This document shows, in pieces, positions 19,462-30,480 of a stretch of DNA of 64,000 nucleotides (position 1 is its first letter; every line of letters starts with the position of its first letter). The position numbers were made by a program, and so were the translations under genes. The DNA is taken from contig JABAKD010000023.1 of NCBI GenBank assembly GCA_012845835.1, forward strand, positions 18,958,691 to 19,022,690, given 5' to 3'. The stretch is from Undaria pinnatifida. Lineage: Eukaryota; Sar; Phaeophyceae; Laminariales; Alariaceae. Under the pieces are notes generated by a model, which worked only from the letters and a program-made list of their open reading frames with translations, was not told the DNA's origin and did not search any database.

Positions 19462-19733
19462 TTGTAAGGTTATAGGTGGGGACACAGAGTGCCCGCTGCA
19501 GGTCTGCCAATTGAGCAGGTTCTCGGAGAGTACTCACTTTCTTTTCCTTCGTAGAGACGTTGCTTTATTCGATTCCACCCGAGCCCCGGATAGCTTCTGA
19601 GATCGGAGGCACGTGCCTCCGATCTATTTACTAACTTTCTCGAATATAAAACGCCAACCTTATCGTACGAAACCCATCCAAATGATCTCAAATTCGGATA
19701 ATTACAGGCATTTCGAGGCCGTATGTTAACACT
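19462..19733 (-). repeat. Dispersed repeat, copy B (partner at 6696)
   Basis: Partner of 6696-6957. The minus-strand 73-codon frame (19691-19470, MRSFGWVSYDKVGVL) is open here too. Copy B has a short insertion (CATTTCGA) near its end relative to copy A. Confidence 0.8.
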
Positions 19734-19781
19734 GTCCTGTGACCACGGACTTTATTGTGCGAGTTAATGAGAAAACGACAG

Positions 19782-19796
19782 CAGCGACAACAACAA

Positions 19797-19827
<31 letters not shown>

Positions 19828-19828
19828 T
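19782..19828. repeat. CAA microsatellite
   Basis: A run of CAA triplets with a single CAT interruption, just 3' of copy B. Confidence 0.95.
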
Positions 19829-19979
19829 CGTCGTGGGCGAAAGGCAGTGTTCCCCTTTTTCGTCAATATGTTGAGGGAGTGTACCCATTTTCTTCAGGTG
19901 CCCTGTAGCATCAACCGTCGCAAATAGGTATGACGGGTAGATTAATACCTTCTACGTCGATTAAATACCTGGTACGTAT

Positions 19980-20285
19980 ACGTAAAAAATATGCATCCTT
20001 TTTGTGGCATGCTGTTCTCCGGCGGCCGAGTTTTTTTTTCTCTCGCGTCCGGCTACGAGGCAAGCAAAGTGTCCGTTGGTACATGGCGATGTATGCCTGG
20101 ATCCCTGCCGCCTTGCGTGTCGCGTGCTCTGAGCATTCGAAATCGAGAGCTGGCTCATTTGTCAAGGGGTTGCGTTCCGCCGTTCTGAGCCGATTAGGAC
20201 CATGGAACCCCCCACAATTTTAGTAAATAGCCAACTCAGCTCACATTTTCGGCCGCTCCGCTCTCCCGCCCGCTACTATACGTCA
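19980..20285 (+). repeat. Dispersed repeat pair, copy 1
   Basis: Aligns with 21540-21845. Shared blocks are AAATATGCA, GCATGCTGTTCTCCG, GCCGAGTT with a T run, GGCAAGCAA, GAGCCGA followed by TAGG, and CCGCTCCGCTCTCCC. Frame is retained for FFSRVRLRGKQ versus FFSRFRLRGKQ on the plus strand, which may simply reflect few indels. Confidence 0.7.
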
Positions 20286-20905
20286 TGAGTCCAGTTTTTA
20301 TTTGTCTCTGCTGTTTGCTGCGACGCAGCAGCAGCCCTCCTCTTCGACAGCCACGGACGGTACTGATGTGTGTATATGTGTGTGCGGCACTGTATGTATC
20401 AGCGGAGTGATTGCTGTCATAGGTCGTAGGCCCACCAAACGATCAAGAGCGGTTGTTTTTTTCTAAAGCAGCCGATGGGCCTCGCGGACACAAGATCAGT
20501 TGTTAGTACAGCAGGAAAGCAGTAACATAGTAGCAGCGATACGAGAGCCGTGCTCGAAGCTCCCGCCTTTGTGCCAGTCATGGTGTATGCGTGTGGTTGG
20601 TGCGCAACAGCGGGAGAACGGACGACGACAGCGTTATTATTTCCAATGCAACGAAATGAAACACAGCATCGGACTTTATATCACATTTTTTTTCCCTCGC
20701 TTTCTCTTGCTTAAACGCCCCACCTAATATCGAAATCCGCCAGGGTAATGAACATTTCCACGCCCTGGATATCGCCTCGTTATCTTTTTAGAGCCGTCCA
20801 TGCCGCTGCTGCAATTCCCACCCACCCCCGCCCCCAACGCCCCCTCCTTCCACCACCCGCACCATCGCCTAGACCTAGCACCACGCGTATAGCAAACCCC
20901 TACAT
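20286..20905. other. No recognisable gene
   Basis: Ordinary sequence with scattered CAGCAG words. Nothing supports a gene, RNA or terminal repeat. Confidence 0.35.
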
Positions 20906-21060
20906 ATATGCGACCTAGAGCCCTCCCCCCCCGCCCCCCCCGCCACATTCCCCCCCCCTCCCCCGCAAGAAGGATTTATAGTTTCCACGCACAAATTGAC
21001 CTGCCCCACCCGTGCCGTCCCCCCCCCCCCCCCCTTCCCCCCTCCCGCCCCCCTTTTGAT
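20906..21060 (+). repeat. C-rich low-complexity tract
   Basis: Runs of 7-15 C broken by T, G or A at 20920-20965 and 21017-21052. On the minus strand these are G runs with quadruplex potential. Flanking text TTTATAGTTT followed by CGCACA occurs at 20976 and again at 21190. Confidence 0.9.
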
Positions 21061-21409
21061 CAAAATCAGGCCCCCACGTCTTCAAAAACTCCGCCCTCCG
21101 CCCACCGTATTTTCGATGTCCAGGATTCACTCGATAAACTGATGCATTTCCTTTCACAGCTGTCAGATTTTGTCCCCTTCAGAAACGGGTTTTATAGTTT
21201 ACGCGCACAGACTGCCCAACATCACCCTGTTGACCCTGATAGCTTCACTGTAGTTGCAAGGGGAGTCGCTGACCTATATCCTTAATGAGGACACACAACC
21301 CGTAATACGCTCGATCGGAGTATCACACACAGCTTGCAAAGATGAGTTTCGACAAAATATTCGATCTCACAGCTGGAGTGTGTTTCAACTTTTTTAATAT
21401 ACGAAGCTA

Positions 21410-21530
21410 CAGCAGCAGCGAAAAAAACATTAGCCCCACACCTATCGTTGGCACGCCTATGTGCCCCCTTTTGACTTGCGACGCCTCCGGTATATCAAAT
21501 CACCCCCATCCCGAAAGAGGACCTTGTATG
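21410..21530 (+). repeat. Dispersed ~110-bp repeat, copy with CCCGAAAGAGGACCTTG
   Basis: Matches 23785-23910 through CAGCAGCAGC, ACGCCTRTGT, TTGCGACGCC, CACCCCCATCCCGAA and ACCTTG. The core 50 bp is the five-copy motif also at 6566, 30425 and 49461. Confidence 0.65.
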
Positions 21531-21539
21531 TACAAGTTA

Positions 21540-21845
21540 AATATGCACATTGTTTTTTCAGCATGCTGTTCTCCGCCAGCCGAGTTGTTTTTCTCGCGCT
21601 TTCGGCTGCGCGGCAAGCAAGGGGTCCGTCGGTACATTACGAAGCGCGTCTGCATTCTGGCCGAGCTCCGTGGTGTGTGCCTTAAGTATTCAAAGTCGCT
21701 GAGCAGGCTCTTTTGTAAATAATTGGCGCTTCGTCTCGCAGAGCCGAGTAGGTGCATGGAAAAGCGTGCACTTATGTTTCATCTTTGCTATAGCCCGCTC
21801 CGCCCTCTATTTCTTTTACCCGCTCCGCTCTCCCACCCTCTGTAC
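21540..21845 (+). repeat. Dispersed repeat pair, copy 2
   Basis: Partner of 19980-20285, about 75% identical by eye. It follows the 21410-21530 repeat directly, whereas copy 1 lacks that neighbour. Confidence 0.7.
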
Positions 21846-22307
21846 ATCAATACAATTATGTTTGCACTGCCGTCTTTTTTTCGGAACTACATACAATATC
21901 AGCACATATCTCGAGAATTATACGTATGCGTTGCACCTAGCCCTTTGACTTATGTTGTACACCTCGCACTGAACACAAAACACACCTTGCCTGTCAAAAG
22001 AGCCTCCCTTCGTCCATTTACCTAGGAGGTTGGTTCCTACAGCCGCGCAGAGATAGAACCCCAGGTGTTTGTTGTTTTTCTCGCTCTGCCGCCGCGCTAC
22101 TGCATCACACAAAGCCTTCCAGGCTCTGTACTTGTGCAAGTCACGGTATAACAGCAGCCGCGCGGCGAGCTCCCTTCTCTGTGACAGCTATTGACGTGTA
22201 TTTGTGTGCGCTTTTGTACCAGGTTCGTGTAAGTGGAATGTTAAGTGGAGTGTGTGCTGTCACAACGTCAGTATACAGCTGCAGCACAGCAGCAGCAGTT
22301 ACTGTTC
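21846..22307. other. No recognisable gene
   Basis: No ORF with recognisable motif. A CAGCAGCAG stretch lies near 22280. Confidence 0.35.
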
Positions 22308-23664
22308 CATACGCGCGTAAGGTGTTTAACAACCACAAAAAAGTGGCACCAAGAGACCAAAACTTGAGCGAGACGACCGACCATACGTTCCGGCTCAAAA
22401 CATCTTTATTTTAGACTACACTAGAACTCGTCACAAGATCGGCAACTGCTCACCATACCGTGCGGATCAAGTCTCCAAGCTTGGCGAAACAGTGCAAAGT
22501 CGTGTGTATTATCCTAAAAGTGTTACCGTGCGCTCTGTCGACCATGTTTTTTTCAACCGGAAAATTCCTATCTTTATTGTGTTCTGTTACTTTGCGGGGA
22601 AGGTATATGATTAGCGATGCCAATAGAAAAAGTAAAAAGTATGCGCACTAGCTGTGTTGTTTAGCCACCTCATAGAACTAACCGCACCCTATCACGGCCG
22701 ATACAGCTCAAGAACAGAACGACCTAGTATAGAGGGGTCAGATAAAATGGCCAATAACCGAGAGAGGTAGAAGCCGTAATCGCAAAAAAAACAGGAGAAC
22801 GGCTCTGAAATAGCAAACTAGATGAGCTCGTCGCTCGGTCGGGAAGGTCATTTGCCGAGTTGGGGGTGATCGGGCGCACTGAGATTTCCGCGCAGCGTGG
22901 TATCAAACGTTGCAGCGACTGAACAACGACACGACGCGAGCCCGTGTCGCGGCCGTTGCTCGATGCGCTGAGGGAGTCGAAGCTCGACCATCAGCCGAAA
23001 CAATCGCCGAGCAGCACAAACAATCATTGGAGAGATTCGAGCTGTTGAGGAAATGATGTGGCAGCCGAATTGGCGGACGGATTAAACCGAGGAAGCGCGC
23101 TGAAGCGGACACGCCCGAAGCCCAAGCGGCATTGGAACTCGAGGTGGAAGGGAGGAGATAGAGCTGGGTTTACTATCATAGTCTTGTACTGTCACCGAGC
23201 AAACTATCCAGGTGCTCCCGTGGCCAGTTGTGCCAAGCACCCTCCCCGAGAGGACCCATGAAAAAATTTCCATGCCCGCGTTCACGGAGAGGTGGAGGCA
23301 AGGCAACAGGCCGCCGATGCGGAACGCATATATGACCATAGCCAAGAGGTAGGCAACAGGGTGTCTGCGACATCGTCCATCCCTTGCTGCTGCTGCTGCT
23401 GCCTATCGTAAGCAGTTTCGTTCTTCCTTGTTCCTGTTAATAACCACATATAGTCGCCGTCTCATTTTGCCCATCATCAGTTAATCTACCGACTGATGGA
23501 ATAACTACGATGAGTTTTCATTTTGGGCTGCTGAAGTTTTGTTTTTCGGTGGCATCTGCTGTATTTCGACTTGGCTTTGATTGGTTCAAGTATTGAATTT
23601 CACTTGAACTCATAACGACCTAGGGTCACTTTTGTTGCTGGTACCGGCTGTAAAACACACCTTA
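22308..23664 (+). repeat. Dispersed ORF-bearing repeat, copy 2
   Basis: Plus-strand partner of 286-2155. It contains the matching ATG (ATGGCCAATAACCGA at about 22748), the coiled-coil coding part (about 22800-23160, with RHWRDSF-like and EAQAALELEVEGRR-like peptides interrupted by stops), and the SMPAFTERWR-coding part (about 23270). Stops and frameshifts show that it is also a pseudogene copy. It ends at GGTACCGGCTGTAAAACACAC, as copy 1 does. Confidence 0.75.
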
Positions 23665-23784
23665 TGCGCTCTGCTAATTGTGTATGTTTGTGGTTGGTGC
23701 ACACCAGGAGATTGGGCTACAATAATATTTCCACGTCCTATTCAACAATCAAACACACATCCTTGGACCGCATGCCAGGTATAT

Positions 23785-23910
23785 GTAGCATACAGCAGCA
23801 GCAAAAGCAGTAGTCATAGTATACATATCATCGGAACGCCTGTGTTTCTCCCGATTTGCGACGCCCCCGGGATAGCGAGTCAACCCCATCCCGAAGGGGA
23901 ACCTTGCTAT
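23785..23910 (+). repeat. Dispersed ~110-bp repeat, copy with CCCGAAGGGGAACCTTG
   Basis: Core at 23866-23906: TTGCGACGCCCCCGGGATAG and CATCCCGAAGGGGAACCTTG. See 21410-21530 for the partner. Confidence 0.65.
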
Positions 23911-24879
23911 ACGATGCGCCATAGAGATATGATACGGCTCTAGAATGGTGTTGAGAATGGTAAACACGTGAAGAGTAGCCTACCATGGAAGATACGCTTT
24001 GTGCTGGACCGTGCGATTGATGTTGACGACCACCTGTATCTCGAGTCCCTTTCTGTGGGCGAAAGGCAGTGTCCCGCTTTTTGTCATATTATCTTTCGCT
24101 ATACATAACTCGTGGTTTTCGAAAACTGATTTAACCTGCAGTTGCACACCTTGTACGAGAGGGACTTAAGAGGACCGCAAGCAAGAAGGTCTGCGTCATG
24201 GTATTAACTGTGTCGCCGTCGACTATCGCTGAGCTTGCTAGAAAGAGGTCAGTATCGATGGCTCGCGCATATCTTCATGTGCCCTTCCGGGCCTTTCCAT
24301 TGTATACAGAGTTTGGTGATGTGTATCAGTTAGAAAAACAACATATTCTTTTTTTTGGGCTGCCAATTCATTTACTGTAAACAATTTGGACAGCTTGATC
24401 TATGATACATGTTTTACACGTACTGGTATGATACAGCAGTCCTACGCGGCGGGGCCTGTGGTTATACTACTGGTAGATTAATACTGCTGCTGATGCTCCA
24501 GCGCAGAAAGGGTACTGCCGTAACAACCCTTCCCTTGCTGGTTCACTACGACGCACCAAGTATCTATGCCTAACTAATATGACGTGTGAACGCTCCCGTC
24601 CAAGCGGGACAATTCGCCCTACTCTCAAAACAGTGCACTTACAACTCTCCGCTCTACCGCTCGCCCCCGGCCCCTAGCGTCCGCACGCCCGTGCCATGCC
24701 CGCCCCACACATCAGCCCTCGGTGTCCCCAGCGACGCAACGGCCGGCGAGTCGCAACTCCGCGAGCTGGGGGCATGAAAAGCCTCTCCCGGGGACGGCTC
24801 GCTCTCTCCCCCGGAAGGTGGAGAATCGTAAGAAAGTGCAAATCCCACCCAGCTCCTGGCGTGCCACCGCTGTGATACG
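23911..24879. other. No recognisable gene
   Basis: No motif-bearing frame. Plus-strand frames around 24198-24380 and 24586-24777 are short and unconvincing. Confidence 0.35.
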
Positions 24880-25470
24880 TGCTGCCGTACTGCTATGCTG
24901 CCGTGGTGGATTGGTCGGTACGTACTGCTCCACTGCTGTTGTACTGCTGTGGTGGTGGGTTGGTCGGTGGGCGGGTGTTGGGGGGTGGGTGCTTGGTGGG
25001 TGGCGGCTCGCTCGCGATCCACGAGATGGCGGGGTTCGTAAAACAACGAACCTCGCCCGCGTTTCTTACCGTGCTGCGCGTCCTCAAGACTCCGGAACCA
25101 ACCAAATACTCCTCGCTTACCGGTATACCGCCGTACATACTGCTGAAGTGGTTTGTCGGTGGGTGGTGGGTGCGTGGTGGGGGTGCACGTGGGTGGGTAG
25201 AACGTATGGTATAGTTCGTGGGTGTGTTTTCGTGCCTGTGGGAGATGGCCCTGATATATATATATTTCCGTACCACATTACATGCCATATAAAGCTCCAC
25301 ACAAAATTAACTGCTGTGCTACTGATTGGTTGGTGGGCGGGTGGCGTCGTCCGTGGGTGGGTACAACGTGTGGTATAATTCGTGGGTGTGTTTTCGTGCC
25401 TGTTGAAGATGGCCCTGTTATTTTGTTTTTTTAATGCAAATAGCAGCTGCAGCAATTTATTTTTCTCCGG
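24880..25470 (+). repeat. GGTGGGT-rich dispersed repeat, three units
   Basis: Three blocks with GTACTGCTGTGG and GGTTGGTCGGTGGGCGGGTG-type runs at about 24890-25000, 25130-25260 and 25310-25470. The last two share TTCGTGGGTGTGTTTTCGTG and GATGGCCCTG. The same family appears at 52740-53190. G-runs of three to six give quadruplex potential. The long plus-strand frame 24722-25378 is Gly/Trp-rich because of the repeat. Confidence 0.75.
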
Positions 25471-26585
25471 TATCCCGGCCGGCGCTGGCATACTTCAGGA
25501 GTACCACTAGCTTTCCATCACGGAAGCAAATATGGTCTGAGTTCCGGCGCGGGTTAGGCATTTTTCGCGTACTTCGTGTCAGGGGCTTGGTCTGACTGCT
25601 TCTGACTGCTCTAATTGACATTGTATTTTTTTTTTGCAGTTGGTTGTGGTAGGATGTTTCGACTTAATAAACAAACGTAATTCGTCTCCCACCCTTCAGC
25701 GCTCTCGGCTCATGTCTTGCTGTCCGAATCCTTCTCGTCTATCCACAGCACCACAGTTCTCCGTACTATACACCACCTCCTTATTTGCGTTTTGTTCCGT
25801 ATTTCCAATCCCTCTATGCAGTGCACCAACACCTACCTTTACATATGCCTGTGCGCAAAACCACTCCCGGCAAAAGCCACAATTTTCAATGGCATCAGTT
25901 TCAAATACATGTAACACCTCAACCTCTTGGTACGGTCCATTACCTTCCCCTTCTCTTGGTCACGTCTTTTTTGCGCAACTATTATGGAGCGGCGGGCGAG
26001 GCCGCCGATAGGCGACATCGCCCGATCCTTGCATTACTAATTTCACGAATTGACCCGGGAATGATGTCGTTAGCTGTGCCTTGCGTTCTACCGCTACGAG
26101 TACACGCCCTATATCAGTCAATAGCAACAGCAGTACTCAGTACTGCCGTAAGACTAACGCTGTACGATAACCGCCAACGAGCACCGTTGTACGAATGCTG
26201 CTGTACGAGTAGTCGACTGCCGCACTTGTTCTTGACAGTGGTTTAACGATTGATACTGCCCTTATAACCACGGGGTAACGGGGTGTGGACTGTAGACTAT
26301 GATAGGAATATTCGCCCAGGTATTGCACAGGTGCTCCCAGTACTGAGCCCTCAAGGCTTGTACTTTAGGGGTGGGAGACGTTGGAGGTACTCACACCACT
26401 GGCAGCATTTGGGGAGATTCCGTTTTGCCTTCATGTTAAAATTCAGAAACTACGACTTCACGATAACAAGTACCGTTAGCCTATAGCGCTATCGCTAACT
26501 TCTGCACCGTTTATTCGTGCATGATGACCTAGGTCCCCTTATTCCTGCGCAGCATACGTTTCATATTTCGTTGAGACATCTTAAA
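25471..26585. other. No recognisable gene
   Basis: Contains frames up to 153 codons (25785-26246, plus), none with a recognisable motif. Pyrimidine-rich stretch near 25690-25760. Confidence 0.35.
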
Positions 26586-26598
26586 TGCAATTAATGGT

Positions 26599-26621
26599 CG
26601 CTCCGCCATTGGGGCGGAGCG
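26599..26621. repeat. GC hairpin (9-bp stem)
   Basis: CGCTCCGCC (26599-26607) and GGCGGAGCG (26613-26621) with a 5-nt loop. No downstream U-run, so not a typical terminator. The GGAGCGG word also fills the hAT-like element at 37.6-38.8 kb. Confidence 0.75.
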
Positions 26622-27819
26622 GCCGGTTCTACTCCATACCAGGTAGTAAACTACCAGATACTACTTACTTATATTTAGACTTGATGCCTGGTACTTACTA
26701 GTCGCATGATATGCATACGCCAAAGCTCCCCAGTGCGCAGGTCTAATGCAAGCCGGCCAACCACCAAGCAGCCAGTGGAATTGAGGTTTCCACCCCGTGC
26801 GGCGCAGTATCGACCAGGGGGGGGGAGGTTCTCTCAAGGTTGTTGGAGCTCTGGATGTTACGAAGGAATCATTATTCGTACATTGGACCTTATCATTCTC
26901 CCTGGGTGCTCTGAAACCTCGACCTTGCCCCGAGAAGCAAGTCTCATCGCGCGCTAGCTCCATAAGCCCCAGTCAACCAATCAGCAACCAGCCGATTATA
27001 GGCGCAGGTCTCAGAGGGGAACGGTAGTGACCCGAGGGGTGGGTTCTCGAGACGTGGGGAGATTCCTTAGCCGGGGATGGTACCCTATCTGTCCCGAGTG
27101 CGGTGGAACCTCGATGGTGTTATTTAGCACCCTTTTCTAGAATGAGCAAGCGCCCTCTGGGATGGATTGGCCAATCAATCAGCTGTTAATTTTATGAAGT
27201 ATGCTATGACTTCGAGATGGTGTCAGGGTTTTCGGCGACGCTCAGCACTTGACGGCCACTGCTTGGCGCGGCGCGAGAACCGGTGTTATGATGGTTGTAT
27301 CACTCACCCCCTCTATCCACACCACAAGATGGAGCCGAACCGCTGTGAATCGCACGACCATAAGGACAGAGAGACAGGCAGGCAGACAGACGTCGTGTGT
27401 TCTGCATCACATAATGGGGATATCGACATAACTCTTTGAGATCTATGAATGTTTGCTCGAGACTTCGAATGGCACAACCATGTCTTGGAGTACCCGAAAC
27501 CAACTAGTTTTGAAATATTATCTGTGTTGGGGCTAGTTGCAACAGCGAAAGGCCGATTTCGGCACAATTCTAAACCTCCGAACAGTGTCGGTGTTTAGCC
27601 ACGATCAATACCTACTATCGTGCGAACTTTTGGGATGCTTTGTTATGTTCCTGGAGAGATACTAATGAAACCGTTCGCGGGCTGTTCTGAAATATGCAAA
27701 TATAAGACGCGTTTACCTGTTTCCTTGTACGCAGCTAATAATAGGGATGAATAAAACTTGACGCCACATTTCTGCCATGATTTTGCACGTTTTTTTGGAC
27801 ATATCCATTTGCCCGTATC
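26622..27819. other. No recognisable gene
   Basis: Nothing beyond a G8 run near 26820 and short anonymous frames. Confidence 0.35.
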
Positions 27820-28433
27820 GTTTTTTTCAGGGCTTTTCACGGGTCATGACCCGACCCGCGGGTTGGGTCAATGGGGTTTCAAAATCTCGCGGGTCGGGTC
27901 GGGTCGGGTCGGGTCATCACGTTTCAAAATCTCACAGGTCGGGTCGGGTCGGGTCGGGTCAAAAGGTTTTCAAAATCTCGCGGGTCGGGTCGGGTCGGGT
28001 CAAAAGGCTTCAAACTCTCGCGGGTCGGGTCGGGTCGGGTCAAGAGGTTTGCAAAATCTCGCGGGTCGGGTCGGGTCATGACCCGCCAGATACGGGTCAC
28101 TTCGCGGGTCAAGCCATAATGACCCGTGAGTTGTTTTGGGCTGACCCGCGGGTCAAACTCGCGGATCTAGCCGGCGGGTCCGCCTTTTTCAAACTTACAG
28201 CTGAGAGCCACGTTGGTGCCGTGTAGGCGCCCCGCGGGTCGGGCCCGCGGGTCCGCCAATAAAATACAAACATTTCGGCTTCCTGCCTCCCTCATGCCGA
28301 TGCTCCGATCATATGTCATCACAGCGTGCAGAACAATCACCAGGCAGTACCCCTAGCTACTCGTAACAAGGCAAACAGCAGTGTGACGCGAATCCCGTAC
28401 CTACTGAAGCCGTAACAGCAGTGATATTACGGT

Positions 28434-28982
28434 CATACCAGTACGAAATGTGACCAAACGTAAACAGGCAAGGAAGGGCAGTCGTCGTCAAAGCAGCAGC
28501 AGCAGCAGCACTGGCAGCAGCAAGCACCAGCAGCAGACCCCGGATTCTCGCGGATCGCAGCCTCTGCTGACAGACCCACCGCCCCAGTTGTGGGCTTGCT
28601 GCCGGAGGCGGCTCAGCTAGGCTGCTTGCCGGGGCTGGAGACTGCACAGATAGAAGATAGATACAGCAGTGTAGTAGTAGTAGCTAGCTCGAAAATTATT
28701 ATCATACCAGTACGAAATGTGACCAAACGTAAAAAAAGCAAGAAGAAGAGCAGCCGTTGTCGAAGCGGCAGCAAGCAGCAGCAGCAAGCAGCAGCAGCAG
28801 CAAGCAACAGCAGCAGCAGCAGCAGCACAGCAGCAGCAGCACCCTGGCAGCAGCAAGCACCAGCAGCAGACAACGCATTCTCGCGGATCGCAGCCCCTGC
28901 TGACAGATCCACCGCCCCAGTTGTGGGCTTGCTGCCGGAGGCTGGTTAGCTAGGCTGCTTGCCGGGGCCGGAGATTGCACTT
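28434..28982 (+). repeat. Internal tandem duplication with CAG expansion
   Basis: Two units (28434-28650 and 28700-28978) share CATACCAGTACGAAATGTGA, the phrase TCTCGCGGATCGCAGCC, CACCGCCCCAGTTGTGGGCT and GGCTGCTTGCCGGGGC. The second unit has a much longer CAG/CAA tract. It lies inside the hAT-like element and explains Ser/Gln-rich frames here. Confidence 0.9.
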
Positions 28983-29484
28983 GTAAATTATAACTAGCTC
29001 GCCCGTCGGGTCGCTGGTCGGGTCGACCCGGTGGTCTAACGGTACGGGCATGTCCATGCATGTGGGTTGCGGTTTCTTTCCTATTCCTCGCGCGCACACC
29101 ACATGACATAATCATCAGCTGCAAACAATGCCGGTAAAAAACGCAGAGAACACGACATACTGGGAAAAGTACGAGGGACCAAGGACCAACCAACCGACCG
29201 AGGTATACATGCTTTGACCCGTGACTTTTTGACTTTGACCTGTGAGAAATATCACGGGTCAAGTTCACGTGACCCGCCAGACGACCCGAATCTCGCGGGT
29301 CACCCGGATTGTCGCGGGTCGGGTCGGGTCGGGTCAGGACGATATCAAAATCTCGCGGGTCGGGTCGGGTCGGGTCAAGACATCTCGAAAATCTCGCGGG
29401 TCGGGTCGGGTCGGGTCAAGACATCTCGAAAATCTCGCGGGTCGGGTCGGGTCGGGTCAAGACGTCTCGAAAATCTCGCGGGTA

Positions 29485-29508
29485 GGGTCGGGTCAGCTGA
29501 CCCGACCC
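29485..29508. repeat. 24-bp perfect palindrome where the GGGTC array inverts
   Basis: GGGTC units on one strand switch to GACCC units around TCAGCTGA; 12 bp on each side match exactly. It marks the inversion point inside the right subterminal array. Confidence 0.9.
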
Positions 29509-29573
29509 GACCCGACCCGACCCGACCCGACCCGCGAGATTTGACCCGACCCGTGAAAAGCCCTGGTTTTTTT

Positions 29574-30420
29574 AATCGGATTACGACATTAATCCCCTCT
29601 GTTCATTGCAGTCAGTATCATACCAACTATGTGGTGCTTTAGGCGATGTTTCATGCCGCTTTCGCCGGTCTCCAAATTACGGCGGTCTGCTTATTCAGCC
29701 AGCAACGGGGTTTTCGCGAACTGTTTGCTAAACGGGGAACGCGACAGCCACGATGATCGAGCACGTCAAGAAATCTGTTACGAAATGCGACTACCGGGCG
29801 TCGGAACCACTCGCCACGACGCACCCAAAACACGTAGCAAAGACAGCGCTCAACGCATTCAAGAAGTTGGCCCTGGTCAATCAGCGAGTATCAAACTGGA
29901 GAACAAAAATGGCAGCAACGGAATAATTGAAGTAAAGACGTAAGGCTCGTTAGAGCAGCAGCGTTATCGATGGACCTCGGCCGTGGTCTGTGCTGAAGTT
30001 GTTGGAGATGTGGTGCGTTTGTTTTGTTGGAGTTGCAAACAATGTTCGCGGTCAAAGAGGTTTTCGAAATCACAAAGCTTCGAAACCGGATTGGGGTTGT
30101 GGGAGGATGCCAAACGCGGGCTGACATCGTTGAGCGTTGATCGTCTCGGAACTAAGCTGAACCAGCTCGTATGACCTCCCAAGACAGTTTGTCTTCGAAA
30201 AGCCGAAGGTCGAGTGTATAGTAGTCTCTTGGCTCGAATCCCCCTTCGCATCCAGGAGTTGTTGGCATGGTACGGGGGCCGATCATCTTACTCTTTTGTC
30301 TGTGCGGCTGGCTGTTAGTCCCTACGGTTTGCGATCAATAAATTTGGAAATAAAAAGCATGTCCTGTAGTTGCTGACGTGTGGATTTTTCTTCAGTTGGG
30401 GATCGCTTACAAAGTTGTAG
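29574..30420. other. No recognisable gene
   Basis: A 104-codon plus frame (29629-29943, ending KLENKNGSNGIIEVKT) has ordinary composition but no motif. It starts next to an AG-ended pyrimidine stretch (TTCATTGCAG at about 29600) and might be an exon. This is only a possibility. Confidence 0.3.
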
Positions 30421-30424
30421 CGTA

Positions 30425-30480
30425 CACAAGCTTCCCCTTCGGGAAGTGGTTGGCTTGACATCCCGAGGGTTACGCAAGTC
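30425..30480 (-). repeat. Dispersed ~50-bp motif, minus-strand copy
   Basis: On the minus strand: ACTTGCGTAACCCTCGGGAT, then CCACTTCCCGAAGGGGAAGC and TTGTG. Same family as 6566, 21476, 23866 and 49461. Confidence 0.6.

Larger units (their letters stand above)
27828..29565. mobile_element. Non-autonomous hAT-like element with GGGTC arrays, 1738 bp
   Basis: Perfect 18-bp TIRs, CAGGGCTTTTCACGGGTC at 27828-27845 and its complement at 29548-29565, are flanked by exact 8-bp duplications GTTTTTTT (27820-27827 and 29566-29573). TIRs beginning CAGGG with 8-bp duplications define hAT elements. Both subterminal regions hold arrays of GGGTC (27848-28255 and 29215-29545) arranged in about 45-bp units separated by AAAATCTCGCG. 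The centre has two CAG-rich repeats and no transposase. hAT transposases bind subterminal motif arrays through zinc-finger domains, so the arrays are plausible binding sites. The T-rich duplication is low complexity but exact. Confidence 0.88.

Noticed and set aside
24722-25378. 218-codon Gly/Trp-rich plus frame
   Set aside because: Created by the GGTGGGT repeats; it mixes unrelated segments.
26599-26621. Transcription terminator hairpin
   Set aside because: No T-run follows, and intrinsic terminators are not expected in this type of genome.
28590-28949. Ser/Gln-rich frame in the hAT-like element
   Set aside because: CAG/CAA expansion inside a non-coding transposon core.
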